NCBI GenBank assembly: GCA_036679405.1
Contig: JAVBVZ010000037.1
Span: 21,230 to 85,229 of the forward strand
Source: JAEYKI01 sp036679405
Lineage (GTDB): Bacteria; Bacillota; Clostridia; Christensenellales; Christensenellaceae
Reading direction: 5' to 3'
DNA: 64,000 bases
This document shows, piece after piece, positions 8,423 through 17,326 of the stretch. The notes under the pieces were generated by a model that was not told where the DNA came from, ran no database searches, and saw only the letters and a list, made by a program, of their open reading frames with translations. Each line of letters starts with the position of its first letter. The first letter of the stretch is position 1. The position numbers were made by a program, and so were the translations under genes.

Positions 8423-11400
8423 ATGCAAAAATACAAATTAGGTTTAGATGTTGGCTCAACTACGGTTAAGCTTGTTATTATAGACGATCAGGATCAGATC
8501 ATTTTCAGTGAATATATGCGCCACTTTTCAGACATGCGCGGCGTTCTGACGGATCTATTTAAACTGGCCAAGGAAAAATGCGGAGAGCTTTCGGTCGTGA
8601 CGGCGGTTACCGGATCGGGCGGCCTTACGGTTTCCCGTCTTTTAAATTTGCCCTTTGTCCAGGAGGTTGTCGCCGGCGCAAGGGCCACGCAAAAATTTAT
8701 ACCCGAAGCGGATGTCGTGCTTGAATTCGGCGGTGAAGACGCAAAAATCACTTACATGAAACCCAGCCTGGAACAGCGCATGAACGGAACCTGTGCGGGC
8801 GGTACCGGCGCGTTTATCGACCAGATGGCCATGCTTTTAAACACAACGCCCTCCGGCCTTAATGAACTGGCTGCCAAACACGGCGCCATTCATCAGATTG
8901 CTTCCCGTTGCGGCGTATTTGCCAAAAGCGATATTCAATCTTTGCTGAACGACGGCGTATCCAAAGCGGATATCGCGGTTTCAATATTCCAGTCGGTCGT
9001 CAACCAGACAATATCAGGCCTGGCTTGCGGAAGACCTATTCGTGGGAATGTCGCCTTTTTGGGTGGTCCGCTCCATTACCTGCCCGAATTGCGCGTCCGT
9101 TTTCGTGAGACGCTTAACCTTACGGACGAAAGCATGATCCACCCGGAAAACTCCCATCTTTTTGTTGCACTGGGCGCCGCGCTGATGGCGGAAAGCGGCG
9201 AAACCACTGTCTCCGAACTCTATGACCGTCTGATCCATGCAGGCGACATTGAGCACGAAACCCGGCGGCTTGATCCCTTGTTCTCTTCTCCGGAAGAAGC
9301 AGCTTCTTTTAAAGAGCGCCACGCCCAAAACAAGGCACAGCGCAAAGATTTGTCCGTCCACTCCGGGCCTTGCTATCTGGGTATTGACGCGGGCAGCACC
9401 ACCATTAAGGCGGTCCTGATAGACGGCGACGCAAATATTCTTTTTTCTCATTATTCAAGCAACCACGGCAGTCCGCTCAGAGCGGCGGCCGGTATTTTAA
9501 AAAAGCTGTACGAACAGCTGCCTTCCGGTGCCGAAATAGCCGGTGCGTGCGTAACAGGTTACGGAGAAGCGCTGATCAGGGAAGCCCTGACTCTCGATTA
9601 CGGAGAAGTTGAGACGATCGCCCACTACCGTGCGGCGGCTTACTTCAACCCAGATGTTGACTTCATCATAGACATCGGCGGGCAGGACATGAAAGCTTTG
9701 CGCATCCGGGACGGCGTTATTGAAACTATTATGCTGAACGAAGCCTGCTCTTCAGGCTGCGGCAGTTTTCTTGAAACGTTTGCCCATTCGCTGGATTTTG
9801 ATATCCAGTCTTTTGCCGGGCAGGCGCAAACCGCCTCACATCCGGTAGACCTGGGCACACGTTGCACGGTGTTTATGAACAGCCGCGTGAAACAGGCGCA
9901 AAAGGAAGGCGCCTCGGTAGGCGATATCTCCGCCGGCCTTTCCTATTCCGTTGTAAAAAATGCCATCTATAAGGTGATCAAAATAAAAGACCCCGAGCAG
10001 CTTGGAGAACACATCGTTGTCCAGGGCGGCACTTTCCAAAACGACGCTATCCTCCGGGCCTTTGAAATGGTCCTCGGGCGCAAAGTGATCCGGCCGGACA
10101 TTGCCGGACTGATGGGTGCTTTTGGCTGCGCGCTGATTGCACGTAAAAAATCCGCCGGCGGCCATTCTTCCATCATCACACCCGAAGAACTGGCAGACTT
10201 TTCTTTGAAAAGCAAAAACCGGCGCTGCGGCGGCTGTGAAAATCATTGCATGCTCAATATCATAACGTTTGCGGACGGACGCAAATTTATTGCGGGAAAC
10301 CGCTGTGAGTTCGGCGCCGGGTTTGAAAAACGCAAGGATATTCCCGATCTTTTTGAATACAAATATATCCGTACGTTTGACTATCCGTCCCTGGGCGAGA
10401 GAGCACCTTTGGGTACAATTGGGATTCCCCGCTGCCTGAATATGTATGAAAATTATCCGTTCTGGCATACGCTGCTGACCAAGTTCGGTTTTAACGTTGC
10501 GCTTTCCTCCCGTTCGGACCGTAAACTGTTTGAACTTGGGATGGATACGATTCCAAGCGACACCGTATGTTATCCGGCCAAACTGGCCCACGGGCATATT
10601 GCAGATCTTTTAAAGCAGGGCGTCAAAACAATTTTTTATCCTTCCATCCCTTACCAGCCTAAGGAATACGAAGGCGCAAACAATCGCTTTAATTGTCCGA
10701 TCGTTACATCCTATCCGGATACGGTAAAAAATAATATGGACGACATCCGCGAAGACGGCATCACCTTCCTGCACCCATTTTTTAACCTAGACAACCGAAA
10801 ATCCATGCCGGGCCGGGTTTATGCAGAATTCAAAAGTTACGGCATCACCCGCAAACAGGCGGAAGAAGCCGTTAATGCCGCTTATGCCGCTCAGGAGCAG
10901 TACCGTGCGGACATCTGCAAAAAAGGCGAAGAAACACTCGCGTGGATGAAAAAAACAGGAACCCGTGGAATCGTACTGGCCGGGCGTCCTTATCATATTG
11001 ATCCTGAGATCAACCATGGTATCCCTTCGCTAATCACCAGCTACGGCCTGGCAGTCCTTACAGAGGACAGCGTCGCCCACCTGGGCCACGTGGCGCGCCC
11101 TCTGCGTGTGCTTGACCAATGGGCCTTCCATACCCGGCTGTATGAAAGCGCGGGGTTGGTTGCCAAGACCCCGAACCTGGACATGATCCAGTTGAATTCC
11201 TTTGGCTGCGGCCTGGACGCTATTACGACCGACCAGGTAGAAGAGATCTTAAAAGCCGCGGGAAAAATTTACACGGTTTTAAAAATTGATGAAATCAATA
11301 ACCTTGGCGCGGCCAAAATCCGCATCCGCTCTCTCATTGCGGCCCTGGAGGAAAAAACATTCGACCCGGAAAAATATAAAGAAGCGGGGCATGTTTTCCA

Positions 11401-12670
11401 CCGCAGAATGTTTACCAAGGAAATGCGGGAACAGCATACTCTGGTATGTCCGCAGATGGCGCCGATTCACTGGCAGTTTTTACCCGACGCTTTCAATCCT
11501 ACGGGGTACAACTTCGCCGTTATCAATGAGGTGACCAAAGAAGACATTGATGTTGGATTAAAATATGTAAATAACGACGCCTGTTACCCCACCATCATCG
11601 TAGTCGGGCAAATTGTCAACGCCTTTATCAAAGGCGACCTGGACCCTGACAACACTTCGGTAATGCTTACGCAAACCGGCGGCGGCTGCCGTGCGTCCAA
11701 CTACATTGCCTTTTTGCGCAAAGCACTCAGGGAAGCAGGTTTCCCGCAGGTGCCTGTTGTTTCGATCAACTTTTCGCGTCTGGAACCCAATCCGGGATTT
11801 AAATTTACCGTCAAATTTGCAATGCGCATCATGATGGCCGTTTTATTTGGGGATCTTCTTATGAACGTGCTTTTGCGGACCCGTCCATACGAAACCAAAA
11901 AAGGTTCCACCAACGCTCTTTATTCTTCCTGGGTCAAAAAATGCAGCGCAATCATCCGGCGGGGCAAAAAAAGCGAATTCAAGCGTGCAGTGCGTGAGAT
12001 CGTATCCGATTTTGAGGCGCTGCCCATTAACGATATTCCCAAGCCAAAAGTCGGCATTGTGGGCGAGATCCTGGTAAAATATCACCCGGTCGCCAACAAT
12101 TTTGCCGCTGAAACCATAGAGGCCGAGGGCGGCGAATGCATTATGCCCGGGCTTATGGATTTTGGCCTGTATTCGTTTTACAACACGCAATTCTCCAGCA
12201 GCCATCTCGGCTCGAACAAGCTGCTTGGATTTGGAGGCCGGGTCGGTATTTCGGTCATAGAAAGTTACCGCAAATATTTAACGCGCGTCCTTGAAAAAAG
12301 CAAGCGCTTTTATACGCCCCAGCATATCCGGGATATTGCAAACCGTGCGGAAAGCGTGCTTTCGGTAGGTAACTGTACGGGTGAAGGCTGGCTTCTAACG
12401 GCGGAAATGCTGGAGCTTATTGAAATGGGCGCGCCCAATATTATTTGTGTGCAGCCCTTCGCCTGCCTGCCCAACCACGTTATGGGCAAAGGCATGATCC
12501 GAGAGATCCGGCGCCAGCACCCGCAGGCAAATATTATTCCGGTAGACTACGACCCCGGCGCCAGCGAGGTCAACCAGATCAACCGTATCAAGCTTATGAT
12601 CTATGCCGCTTTTGAAAACATGCGCAAAGAACTGGACAACCAGGAAGAGTCGCTGAAAAAGGCGGAATAA
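8423..12670 (+). CDS. Giant 2-hydroxyacyl-CoA dehydratase activase/dehydratase fusion
   Basis: A 1415-residue Fe-S protein of the activase/dehydratase superfamily, which performs ATP-driven low-potential electron transfer for difficult reductions. Two ASKHA activase modules come first. Module one has LGLDVGSTTVKLVIID, NGTCAGGTGAFIDQMA and SRCGVFAKSD. Module two has LGIDAGSTTIKAVLID, NEACSSGCGSFLETFA and GTRCTVFMNSR. The cysteines in CAGG and CSSG-type loops would bind the bridging 4Fe-4S cluster. Next is RRCGGCENHC and a DUF2229-type region. A C-terminal HgdB-like part follows with cluster-ligand candidates in NNDACYPTI, GGGCRASNY and NCTGEGW. The start is the ATG at 8423 after GGAGG; the frame is open far upstream but without support. 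The substrate is not known; fused members are reported near double-cubane cluster proteins. Confidence 0.85.
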   Translation: MQKYKLGLDVGSTTVKLVIIDDQDQIIFSEYMRHFSDMRGVLTDLFKLAKEKCGELSVVTAVTGSGGLTVSRLLNLPFVQEVVAGARATQKFIPEADVVLEFGGEDAKITYMKPSLEQRMNGTCAGGTGAFIDQMAMLLNTTPSGLNELAAKHGAIHQIASRCGVFAKSDIQSLLNDGVSKADIAVSIFQSVVNQTISGLACGRPIRGNVAFLGGPLHYLPELRVRFRETLNLTDESMIHPENSHLFVALGAALMAESGETTVSELYDRLIHAGDIEHETRRLDPLFSSPEEAASFKERHAQNKAQRKDLSVHSGPCYLGIDAGSTTIKAVLIDGDANILFSHYSSNHGSPLRAAAGILKKLYEQLPSGAEIAGACVTGYGEALIREALTLDYGEVETIAHYRAAAYFNPDVDFIIDIGGQDMKALRIRDGVIETIMLNEACSSGCGSFLETFAHSLDFDIQSFAGQAQTASHPVDLGTRCTVFMNSRVKQAQKEGASVGDISAGLSYSVVKNAIYKVIKIKDPEQLGEHIVVQGGTFQNDAILRAFEMVLGRKVIRPDIAGLMGAFGCALIARKKSAGGHSSIITPEELADFSLKSKNRRCGGCENHCMLNIITFADGRKFIAGNRCEFGAGFEKRKDIPDLFEYKYIRTFDYPSLGERAPLGTIGIPRCLNMYENYPFWHTLLTKFGFNVALSSRSDRKLFELGMDTIPSDTVCYPAKLAHGHIADLLKQGVKTIFYPSIPYQPKEYEGANNRFNCPIVTSYPDTVKNNMDDIREDGITFLHPFFNLDNRKSMPGRVYAEFKSYGITRKQAEEAVNAAYAAQEQYRADICKKGEETLAWMKKTGTRGIVLAGRPYHIDPEINHGIPSLITSYGLAVLTEDSVAHLGHVARPLRVLDQWAFHTRLYESAGLVAKTPNLDMIQLNSFGCGLDAITTDQVEEILKAAGKIYTVLKIDEINNLGAAKIRIRSLIAALEEKTFDPEKYKEAGHVFHRRMFTKEMREQHTLVCPQMAPIHWQFLPDAFNPTGYNFAVINEVTKEDIDVGLKYVNNDACYPTIIVVGQIVNAFIKGDLDPDNTSVMLTQTGGGCRASNYIAFLRKALREAGFPQVPVVSINFSRLEPNPGFKFTVKFAMRIMMAVLFGDLLMNVLLRTRPYETKKGSTNALYSSWVKKCSAIIRRGKKSEFKRAVREIVSDFEALPINDIPKPKVGIVGEILVKYHPVANNFAAETIEAEGGECIMPGLMDFGLYSFYNTQFSSSHLGSNKLLGFGGRVGISVIESYRKYLTRVLEKSKRFYTPQHIRDIANRAESVLSVGNCTGEGWLLTAEMLELIEMGAPNIICVQPFACLPNHVMGKGMIREIRRQHPQANIIPVDYDPGASEVNQINRIKLMIYAAFENMRKELDNQEESLKKAE

Positions 12671-12681
12671 ATATTTCAAAC

Positions 12682-12728
12682 AAAAAAGGCATAAAACGCG
12701 CCGCCGCGCAAAGTTTTATGCCTTTTTT
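12682..12728. terminator. Bidirectional terminator
   Basis: A 16-base inverted repeat, AAAAAAGGCATAAAAC with its complement, encloses a GC-rich loop. It lies between the convergent dehydratase-activase gene and the nucleotidyltransferase gene that ends the RiPP-like operon. Confidence 0.85.
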
Positions 12729-13935
12729 ATTGCAGTCCGAATTTATGGACTTTTTCTTCAAGCCTTTTGGCCCGGCAGCCCGTTAAAACGCCCAATGTGA
12801 TCTTAAAAGCTTTGACCGGCGAATGAATGAATTTGCCAACCCCCCTCTGCATCCAGGCGGCAGGTAAAAAAAACGGCCTCTTTTTTAAATAAGCATATCG
12901 CTTTGACATCGCGCTGCACGGCGGGAACAGCACGGAACGCAAACGTGAAAACTGCGTTTGACCGCCGGTACTCTTTAACGTGCGGCTGTTTAAATTTTTT
13001 TTTGCCAATTCCCTGTCATAATGCAAAAACAAAGGATGCTCCCGCCCAAAGGCACCGTTCTCGAGTATCAATTCTCCCAGCTCGGCGCATATATCCGCCT
13101 CGGTGGCCCTGCCGATATCCACAGGCGCCTTCACACCAAACCAGTCTTCACATAAAGCAAATATATGCCGTGAAAATTGCAGGATTCCGCATTCATTCAA
13201 TAATTCAGCCATCTTGCACGCATCTAAATCCCCTCCGTATCGCTTTTGCCATAAAGCGACATCCAGAAGCATCCTGACGCCAAATCCGTCCACCATATGT
13301 TTTGCCATATGGAACAACATAATTATAAGATGATACTCCGGCTTTGGCCGCCTGCATCCCAAACCGCCGGAAGAAACCGTATTTTCCCAAATATCCGAAA
13401 AAATCCGGCTGTCTATCTTTAAAGATCCCGTTGAGTAAAACAAGGTGTCATGGATCTCAATACATACTCCTTTTTCATTACGATAGGTCCATTCACTGTC
13501 TTTTTTAAAACGGACGTAGCCCGATTCCATCAAGATTGCATGGCACCGGGACCGGTCTTTTGGATATACCAGTATATCTATGTCCCCCATCGTTCTGAGT
13601 TCCGGGTTCGGATAAACGTCACGGACCACAACCCCTTTAAAAGGCATATACGGCATGCTCTCTTTATCGGCTCTTTGGCTGAAGTCCAAAAGCGCCCGTT
13701 CCTGCAGTACGGAACTGCAGATGGAGGCGAAATACCCTTTTTTCAGCAACGCGCTTTCATTTGAGGGCAGCGGAACGTTCACCTTTTTTAAAACGGCATA
13801 CGCAATCCCTTCCACATTATGAATTCTGCAAAGGCGGCAAAAATCTTTCCAGTCCGTATCCGCCGCCTCCAAGGCCCCCTTACCGGCCAGATAATAGCCG
13901 AGGAGTTTTATAAAAAAATGCTGCGTCCTGTTCAT
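12727..13935 (-). CDS. RiPP-associated nucleotidyltransferase family protein
   Basis: A 402-residue member of the uncharacterised nucleotidyltransferase family (PF14907-like). The polymerase-beta-type metal site is seen in LRTMGDIDILVYPKDR, with Asp118 and Asp120. It is preceded by MPFKGVVVRDVYPNPE, the family's usual pattern. The rest is helical. The gene overlaps the exporter gene by four bases, so it is translationally coupled and last in the operon. Relatives occur in lasso-peptide clusters beside HPr-kinase-like kinases, where they are thought to add a further group to the phosphorylated peptide. A similar tailoring role is inferred here; no substrate can be read from the sequence. Confidence 0.75.
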   Translation of the reverse strand: MNRTQHFFIKLLGYYLAGKGALEAADTDWKDFCRLCRIHNVEGIAYAVLKKVNVPLPSNESALLKKGYFASICSSVLQERALLDFSQRADKESMPYMPFKGVVVRDVYPNPELRTMGDIDILVYPKDRSRCHAILMESGYVRFKKDSEWTYRNEKGVCIEIHDTLFYSTGSLKIDSRIFSDIWENTVSSGGLGCRRPKPEYHLIIMLFHMAKHMVDGFGVRMLLDVALWQKRYGGDLDACKMAELLNECGILQFSRHIFALCEDWFGVKAPVDIGRATEADICAELGELILENGAFGREHPLFLHYDRELAKKNLNSRTLKSTGGQTQFSRLRSVLFPPCSAMSKRYAYLKKRPFFLPAAWMQRGVGKFIHSPVKAFKITLGVLTGCRAKRLEEKVHKFGLQ

Positions 13936-15674
13936 ACGGCTCCTTTTTTGCTGGATTCTTTTTTGTTTTCAAGCGGCAATTCCCTGACCGTTCCGCCCTT
14001 GATTTCCAGGGCCCGGGTGCAATAATCCAGCATTGAACGCCGGTGGGTAATAATAAAGCCGGTATGCAGCAAATTCGACTCCCGCATCCGCCGTATCACG
14101 CGTTCTTCGGTATCTTCATCCAACGCAGAGGTTGCCTCGTCCAGAATCAATATGGGCGCATCTTTCAGGACTGCTCGTGCAATCGCAATCCTTTGGGCCT
14201 GTCCCTCGGATAATCCGAGCCCGTTTTCGCCTATATTTGTTTTAACGCCCTCTTCAAGGCTTTCGACAAAAGAGAGGCAATCGGCTATTTCGAGCGCGCG
14301 GCGCATTTGTTCGGGTGTAACATCCTCTTTTCCGGCCCGCAGATTATCCTCCAGCGTCCCGGAAAGCAGCGTGTTTCCCTGGGGTACATAAGATATAAAT
14401 CGCCGCGCCTCAGCGGAAGCATCCTCCAGCGCTCCAAAATCACCCGAAAACTCAATTTTTCCCTCTTGCGCTTCTACCAGCGACAACATCAAGCGTACCA
14501 TTGTTGTTTTTCCGCATCCGCTTTCCCCGACAATGCCCACAACCTCATTTGGCTCAATCCGGAGACCGACGTCCCGCAAAACATGATCTCGTCCATAGCC
14601 GAAGGAAAGATTTTTGATTTTTACTCCAATATTCTGCACACACGGCCCCGGCATTTTTATGCCTCTCTTTTCTTCCTGCACCGCATCCAGTTCCATCACG
14701 CGCCCCGCGGAAGCCAGTACCGTAATAAACCTTGGTATAATGGTCCCCAGATTGATGATCGGTCCCTGTACCTGCGCAACCAGAGATAAAAATATCGTCA
14801 TGGTCCCATAGGTTATACTGCCGCTGGAAAGCCTGTATATCCCCCAGCCGAACGCCAGCAGGTATCCAATGCTGAAAACAGAGCGTATGCAGAGATTCAT
14901 CATGGTGTTCAGCCTGTTCCTCTTCAAAATGACCGCCAGGCGCTTTTCTTTGTATTCCAGCATTTTTTCGTTGCAAAAAACTTCCTGCTCAAATGTCTTG
15001 GTAACGGCAATATTTTCAATGGTTTCCTGCATGAACGCGCGATATTCCGATTCTGTTTTGTTCAGTTCCACCTGATATGTTTTCAATTTTCCACTAAAGG
15101 CCAAACTTAAAACCACGCCGACCGGCCCTATCATGAGGGCGGCCATGGCCAAAAAGTGGTCATAATGGAACAAAACAAAAAAAGCGCTCACCAATTGAAA
15201 AAGCAGCAAGAATATATTAGGGATCATGGAAGAAATGCCATTTGAAATTTTTTCAACATCACTGGTCAGGCGGGTCACGATATCTCCGCTGTGATAAGAC
15301 ATGACTTTCTGCCATACGCCACGCAGAATGCTGTTATATACTTTTGTACGGATCCCAAAAGCATACCGTTCGCTGATATAAGAAGTCAAAATGCCCACTA
15401 CCGCACTGATGCCGATTCCAAGGGCGGTCAGGCCTATCAGAAGCGCAAGGCCCTGCGTAGAAAACACAGGGCCTTCACCGGTTGCACCGTCAATAATATA
15501 TTTGGTCACAACCGTGCTTCCGATGCCCGCAATGGTTATAACCAGGTTCAAAGTCAGAATCAGTATAAACGAGCCCATGAAAGGCCGGGTTTTATCCATC
15601 ATCCACTTCAGGCAGGAGGAGTTGTTTTTTCGGTCCTTCAAAAACCGAATCAGTTTTTTTAAAGTTTCCCGCAT
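13932..15674 (-). CDS. ABC exporter of the RiPP-like locus
   Basis: A 580-residue half-transporter with a six-helix membrane domain followed by an ATPase domain; it probably exports the mature peptide. Visible motifs are Walker A GESGCGKTTMVRL, Q-loop ISYVPQGNTLLSGT, signature LSEGQAQRIAIARAV, Walker B PILILDEATSALDED and switch TGFIITHRRS. No peptidase C39 domain is present, so leader removal must be done elsewhere, possibly by the S26 peptidase at 18617. The ATG at 15674 is chosen because GGGAG lies seven bases upstream; the longer frame begins at a TTG with no binding site. The last four bases overlap the nucleotidyltransferase gene. Confidence 0.85.
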   Translation of the reverse strand: MRETLKKLIRFLKDRKNNSSCLKWMMDKTRPFMGSFILILTLNLVITIAGIGSTVVTKYIIDGATGEGPVFSTQGLALLIGLTALGIGISAVVGILTSYISERYAFGIRTKVYNSILRGVWQKVMSYHSGDIVTRLTSDVEKISNGISSMIPNIFLLLFQLVSAFFVLFHYDHFLAMAALMIGPVGVVLSLAFSGKLKTYQVELNKTESEYRAFMQETIENIAVTKTFEQEVFCNEKMLEYKEKRLAVILKRNRLNTMMNLCIRSVFSIGYLLAFGWGIYRLSSGSITYGTMTIFLSLVAQVQGPIINLGTIIPRFITVLASAGRVMELDAVQEEKRGIKMPGPCVQNIGVKIKNLSFGYGRDHVLRDVGLRIEPNEVVGIVGESGCGKTTMVRLMLSLVEAQEGKIEFSGDFGALEDASAEARRFISYVPQGNTLLSGTLEDNLRAGKEDVTPEQMRRALEIADCLSFVESLEEGVKTNIGENGLGLSEGQAQRIAIARAVLKDAPILILDEATSALDEDTEERVIRRMRESNLLHTGFIITHRRSMLDYCTRALEIKGGTVRELPLENKKESSKKGAV

Positions 15675-15928
15675 ATTCGCAGCTCCCGCTAGAGAAAAAC
15701 AGTTTTTTAAAGTTCCGCTTAAACAGCCTCTTTTTAAAAGCTGCGTCTTGCCTGTGATCCAAATTTTTTCACGATGCGGCAATCCGTCCGTATCCGCCGC
15801 CTTAGCCAGGGGCGGCGCGCAAATAAGGAAGCCTTCTTAAAAAAGGGTATATAAACGGCCTGCGCGTTACCTGTACCCACAGGCAAATCAGGTTTCCGCC
15901 CTTTTGAAAATTTTTTTTAAAATCCACG

Positions 15929-15946
15929 GAAAGCCACGCGGCTTTC
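15929..15946 (-). other. Stem-loop between precursor and exporter genes
   Basis: GAAAGCC-acgc-GGCTTTC is a perfect 7-bp stem. On the minus strand it is followed by a T-rich but interrupted stretch, so it is either a weak attenuator or an mRNA-stabilising loop just after the precursor gene. Between it and the exporter start lie about 250 bases in which I see no further peptide gene. Confidence 0.4.
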
Positions 15947-15978
15947 AGCCCCGTCAGTTATCCGGCTTTGATCATCTA

Positions 15979-16137
15979 TTAGTTATTTACCGAAACCAGT
16001 TCCGGAGTGCCTGATGTGCAGCTGCTCGTGCCTACATTGGTCCAAACTGAAAAACACGAACTTCCCGATGCGGCAATATGTTCTGAAAAACAGAATTCGG
16101 TAACTTCCAAACGCGGTGTTTCATATTCTTTTTTCAT
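15979..16137 (-). CDS. Candidate RiPP precursor peptide
   Basis: A 52-residue peptide starting MKKEYETPRLEVTEF. The leader carries Y5-x-x-P8-x-L10, the same spacing as the YxxPxL motif that lasso-peptide leaders present to PqqD-like recognition domains. The putative core after SGSS is rich in Cys, Ser, Thr and Gly, with Cys28 and Cys40 (Cys16 lies in the leader half) and ends VSVNN. The start is supported by AAGGAGAAG six bases upstream; an in-frame upstream ATG is weaker. It lies between the radical SAM maturase and exporter genes on the same strand. Cys, Ser and Thr residues are plausible thioether or phosphorylation sites, but the modification and the cleavage point are unknown. Confidence 0.7.
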   Translation of the reverse strand: MKKEYETPRLEVTEFCFSEHIAASGSSCFSVWTNVGTSSCTSGTPELVSVNN

Positions 16138-16188
16138 ATAAGACTTCTCCTTATAAATATAAATGAACAGCAATGCTTTCTTTGCGCA

Positions 16189-17313
16189 TTACAGTTTTCT
16201 GATACCCTCCAGCGCCATTCGCTTTCCTTCGGCGCACACCCGCGGATTTGCCCGCCCTTCTCCCACAGCCAGCCAATGCACGGCAGGACACAGGACGCAC
16301 ACTCTGTTATAAAGGCACCCGTCACACTCTTCCGGCATACGGTATTCACACGAACGTTTATAAACGGTATCCCAGGCGGCCGCAAAACCGGATTCAAGGG
16401 GAAACGCCTGCACAAAATCAAACGCGTTGCACGGCGTCATTTTCCCATCCCAGCTTATGGAGAATCGAATCCGCCCCGCCGTGCAGCGAACGCCCTTTAC
16501 GTTTTGAAATGGCCTGTCCTCCGCCGTCCCGGCTCTGTCCAGCAAATCCGCTTCACAGGAATAAGGTGCCGGGGTTTTCCCTTCCATTTTCAGCCTTATC
16601 CCGGCTATTTTAACCATATCATCCAGTGTGACCGAATAATTGTCATATTTCCGCCCCGTTTCTACGCGCGGTTCAAAGGGGAACGCCGTCACATTGCAGC
16701 CAAATGGCTCTTTTGAGCGGCAGTACCTTAAAACCGCTTCAAAATCATTCACAATCTGCCTTGACAGGGTGATTGCAAGATTAAACGGCAGATCCGCGTC
16801 CTTTACAAGATCAATGGCCCTGTCCACTTCCAAGAAAGCTTCGGCGCTTCCGGTCACCGCCCTGTAGCCTTCGGGCGAACTTCCGTAAACTGAAATCTGG
16901 ATCTGTTCAGGAGGGCGTTCACGCATCCAGGCAACGGTTTTTTCATCGAGCAGCGTCCCGTTTGTCAAAACGGTGACCAGTATGCCCCTTGCCTGCAGAT
17001 GTTCGTAAATTTCTTTAAACCCGGGATGCATCAAACATTCTCCGCCGGTCAGGGTGGCATGCATCATGCCCGCTTCACAGGACTGGTCTATCAGATCAAT
17101 CCACTGCCCTGCGGAAAGCTCATCACAATGCATCTGCCCGGGTTTTAGATGCACATAGCACATGGCGCAGTTCAGCGTGCATCTGGGCGTCAGTTCAAAG
17201 CAGCCTATCAGAGGGATTCCCCGCTCCCAGGCTTTTTTTCTCATATAATTATAAAACGCATCCGCTTTTTCGATGCCTTTTTTCTGTTCAAGACATTCAA
17301 GAAGCTTTGACAT
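16189..17313 (-). CDS. Radical SAM/SPASM peptide maturase
   Basis: A 374-residue radical SAM enzyme. The SAM cluster motif is C45-TLN-C49-AM-C52, followed by the SAM-binding LTGGECLMHPGF. A SPASM domain fills the C-terminus with cysteines at about 277, 295, 322, 330, 333, 339, 342 and 360, enough for two auxiliary 4Fe-4S clusters. SPASM maturases commonly install thioether or carbon-carbon links in peptides. No recognition domain is seen at its own N-terminus; the PqqD-like domain on the upstream kinase-like protein could supply leader binding. The ATG at 17313 follows GAGGAACAAAGAGGA; the frame opens 12 codons earlier inside the previous gene. The precursor gene begins 51 bases downstream. 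Confidence 0.88.
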   Translation of the reverse strand: MSKLLECLEQKKGIEKADAFYNYMRKKAWERGIPLIGCFELTPRCTLNCAMCYVHLKPGQMHCDELSAGQWIDLIDQSCEAGMMHATLTGGECLMHPGFKEIYEHLQARGILVTVLTNGTLLDEKTVAWMRERPPEQIQISVYGSSPEGYRAVTGSAEAFLEVDRAIDLVKDADLPFNLAITLSRQIVNDFEAVLRYCRSKEPFGCNVTAFPFEPRVETGRKYDNYSVTLDDMVKIAGIRLKMEGKTPAPYSCEADLLDRAGTAEDRPFQNVKGVRCTAGRIRFSISWDGKMTPCNAFDFVQAFPLESGFAAAWDTVYKRSCEYRMPEECDGCLYNRVCVLCPAVHWLAVGEGRANPRVCAEGKRMALEGIRKL

Positions 17314-17326
17314 TCCTCTTTGTTCC

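Noticed and set aside
9836..10597. 253-codon reading frame antisense to the dehydratase-activase gene
   Set aside because: Lies wholly inside a gene with many recognisable motifs; no ribosome binding site.
12727..13935. AbiEii-type toxin of a toxin-antitoxin pair
   Set aside because: The nucleotidyltransferase core could suggest this, but no antitoxin gene is next to it and its stop/start overlap ties it to the exporter gene of the peptide locus.
15675..15782. N-terminal extension of the ABC exporter or an additional precursor peptide
   Set aside because: It begins at TTG without a ribosome binding site, and the ATG at 15674 has a good one. The translation has no leader-like motif.
16134..16421. 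95-codon minus-strand reading frame overlapping the precursor start
   Set aside because: It lies within the radical SAM gene in another frame and lacks a binding site.
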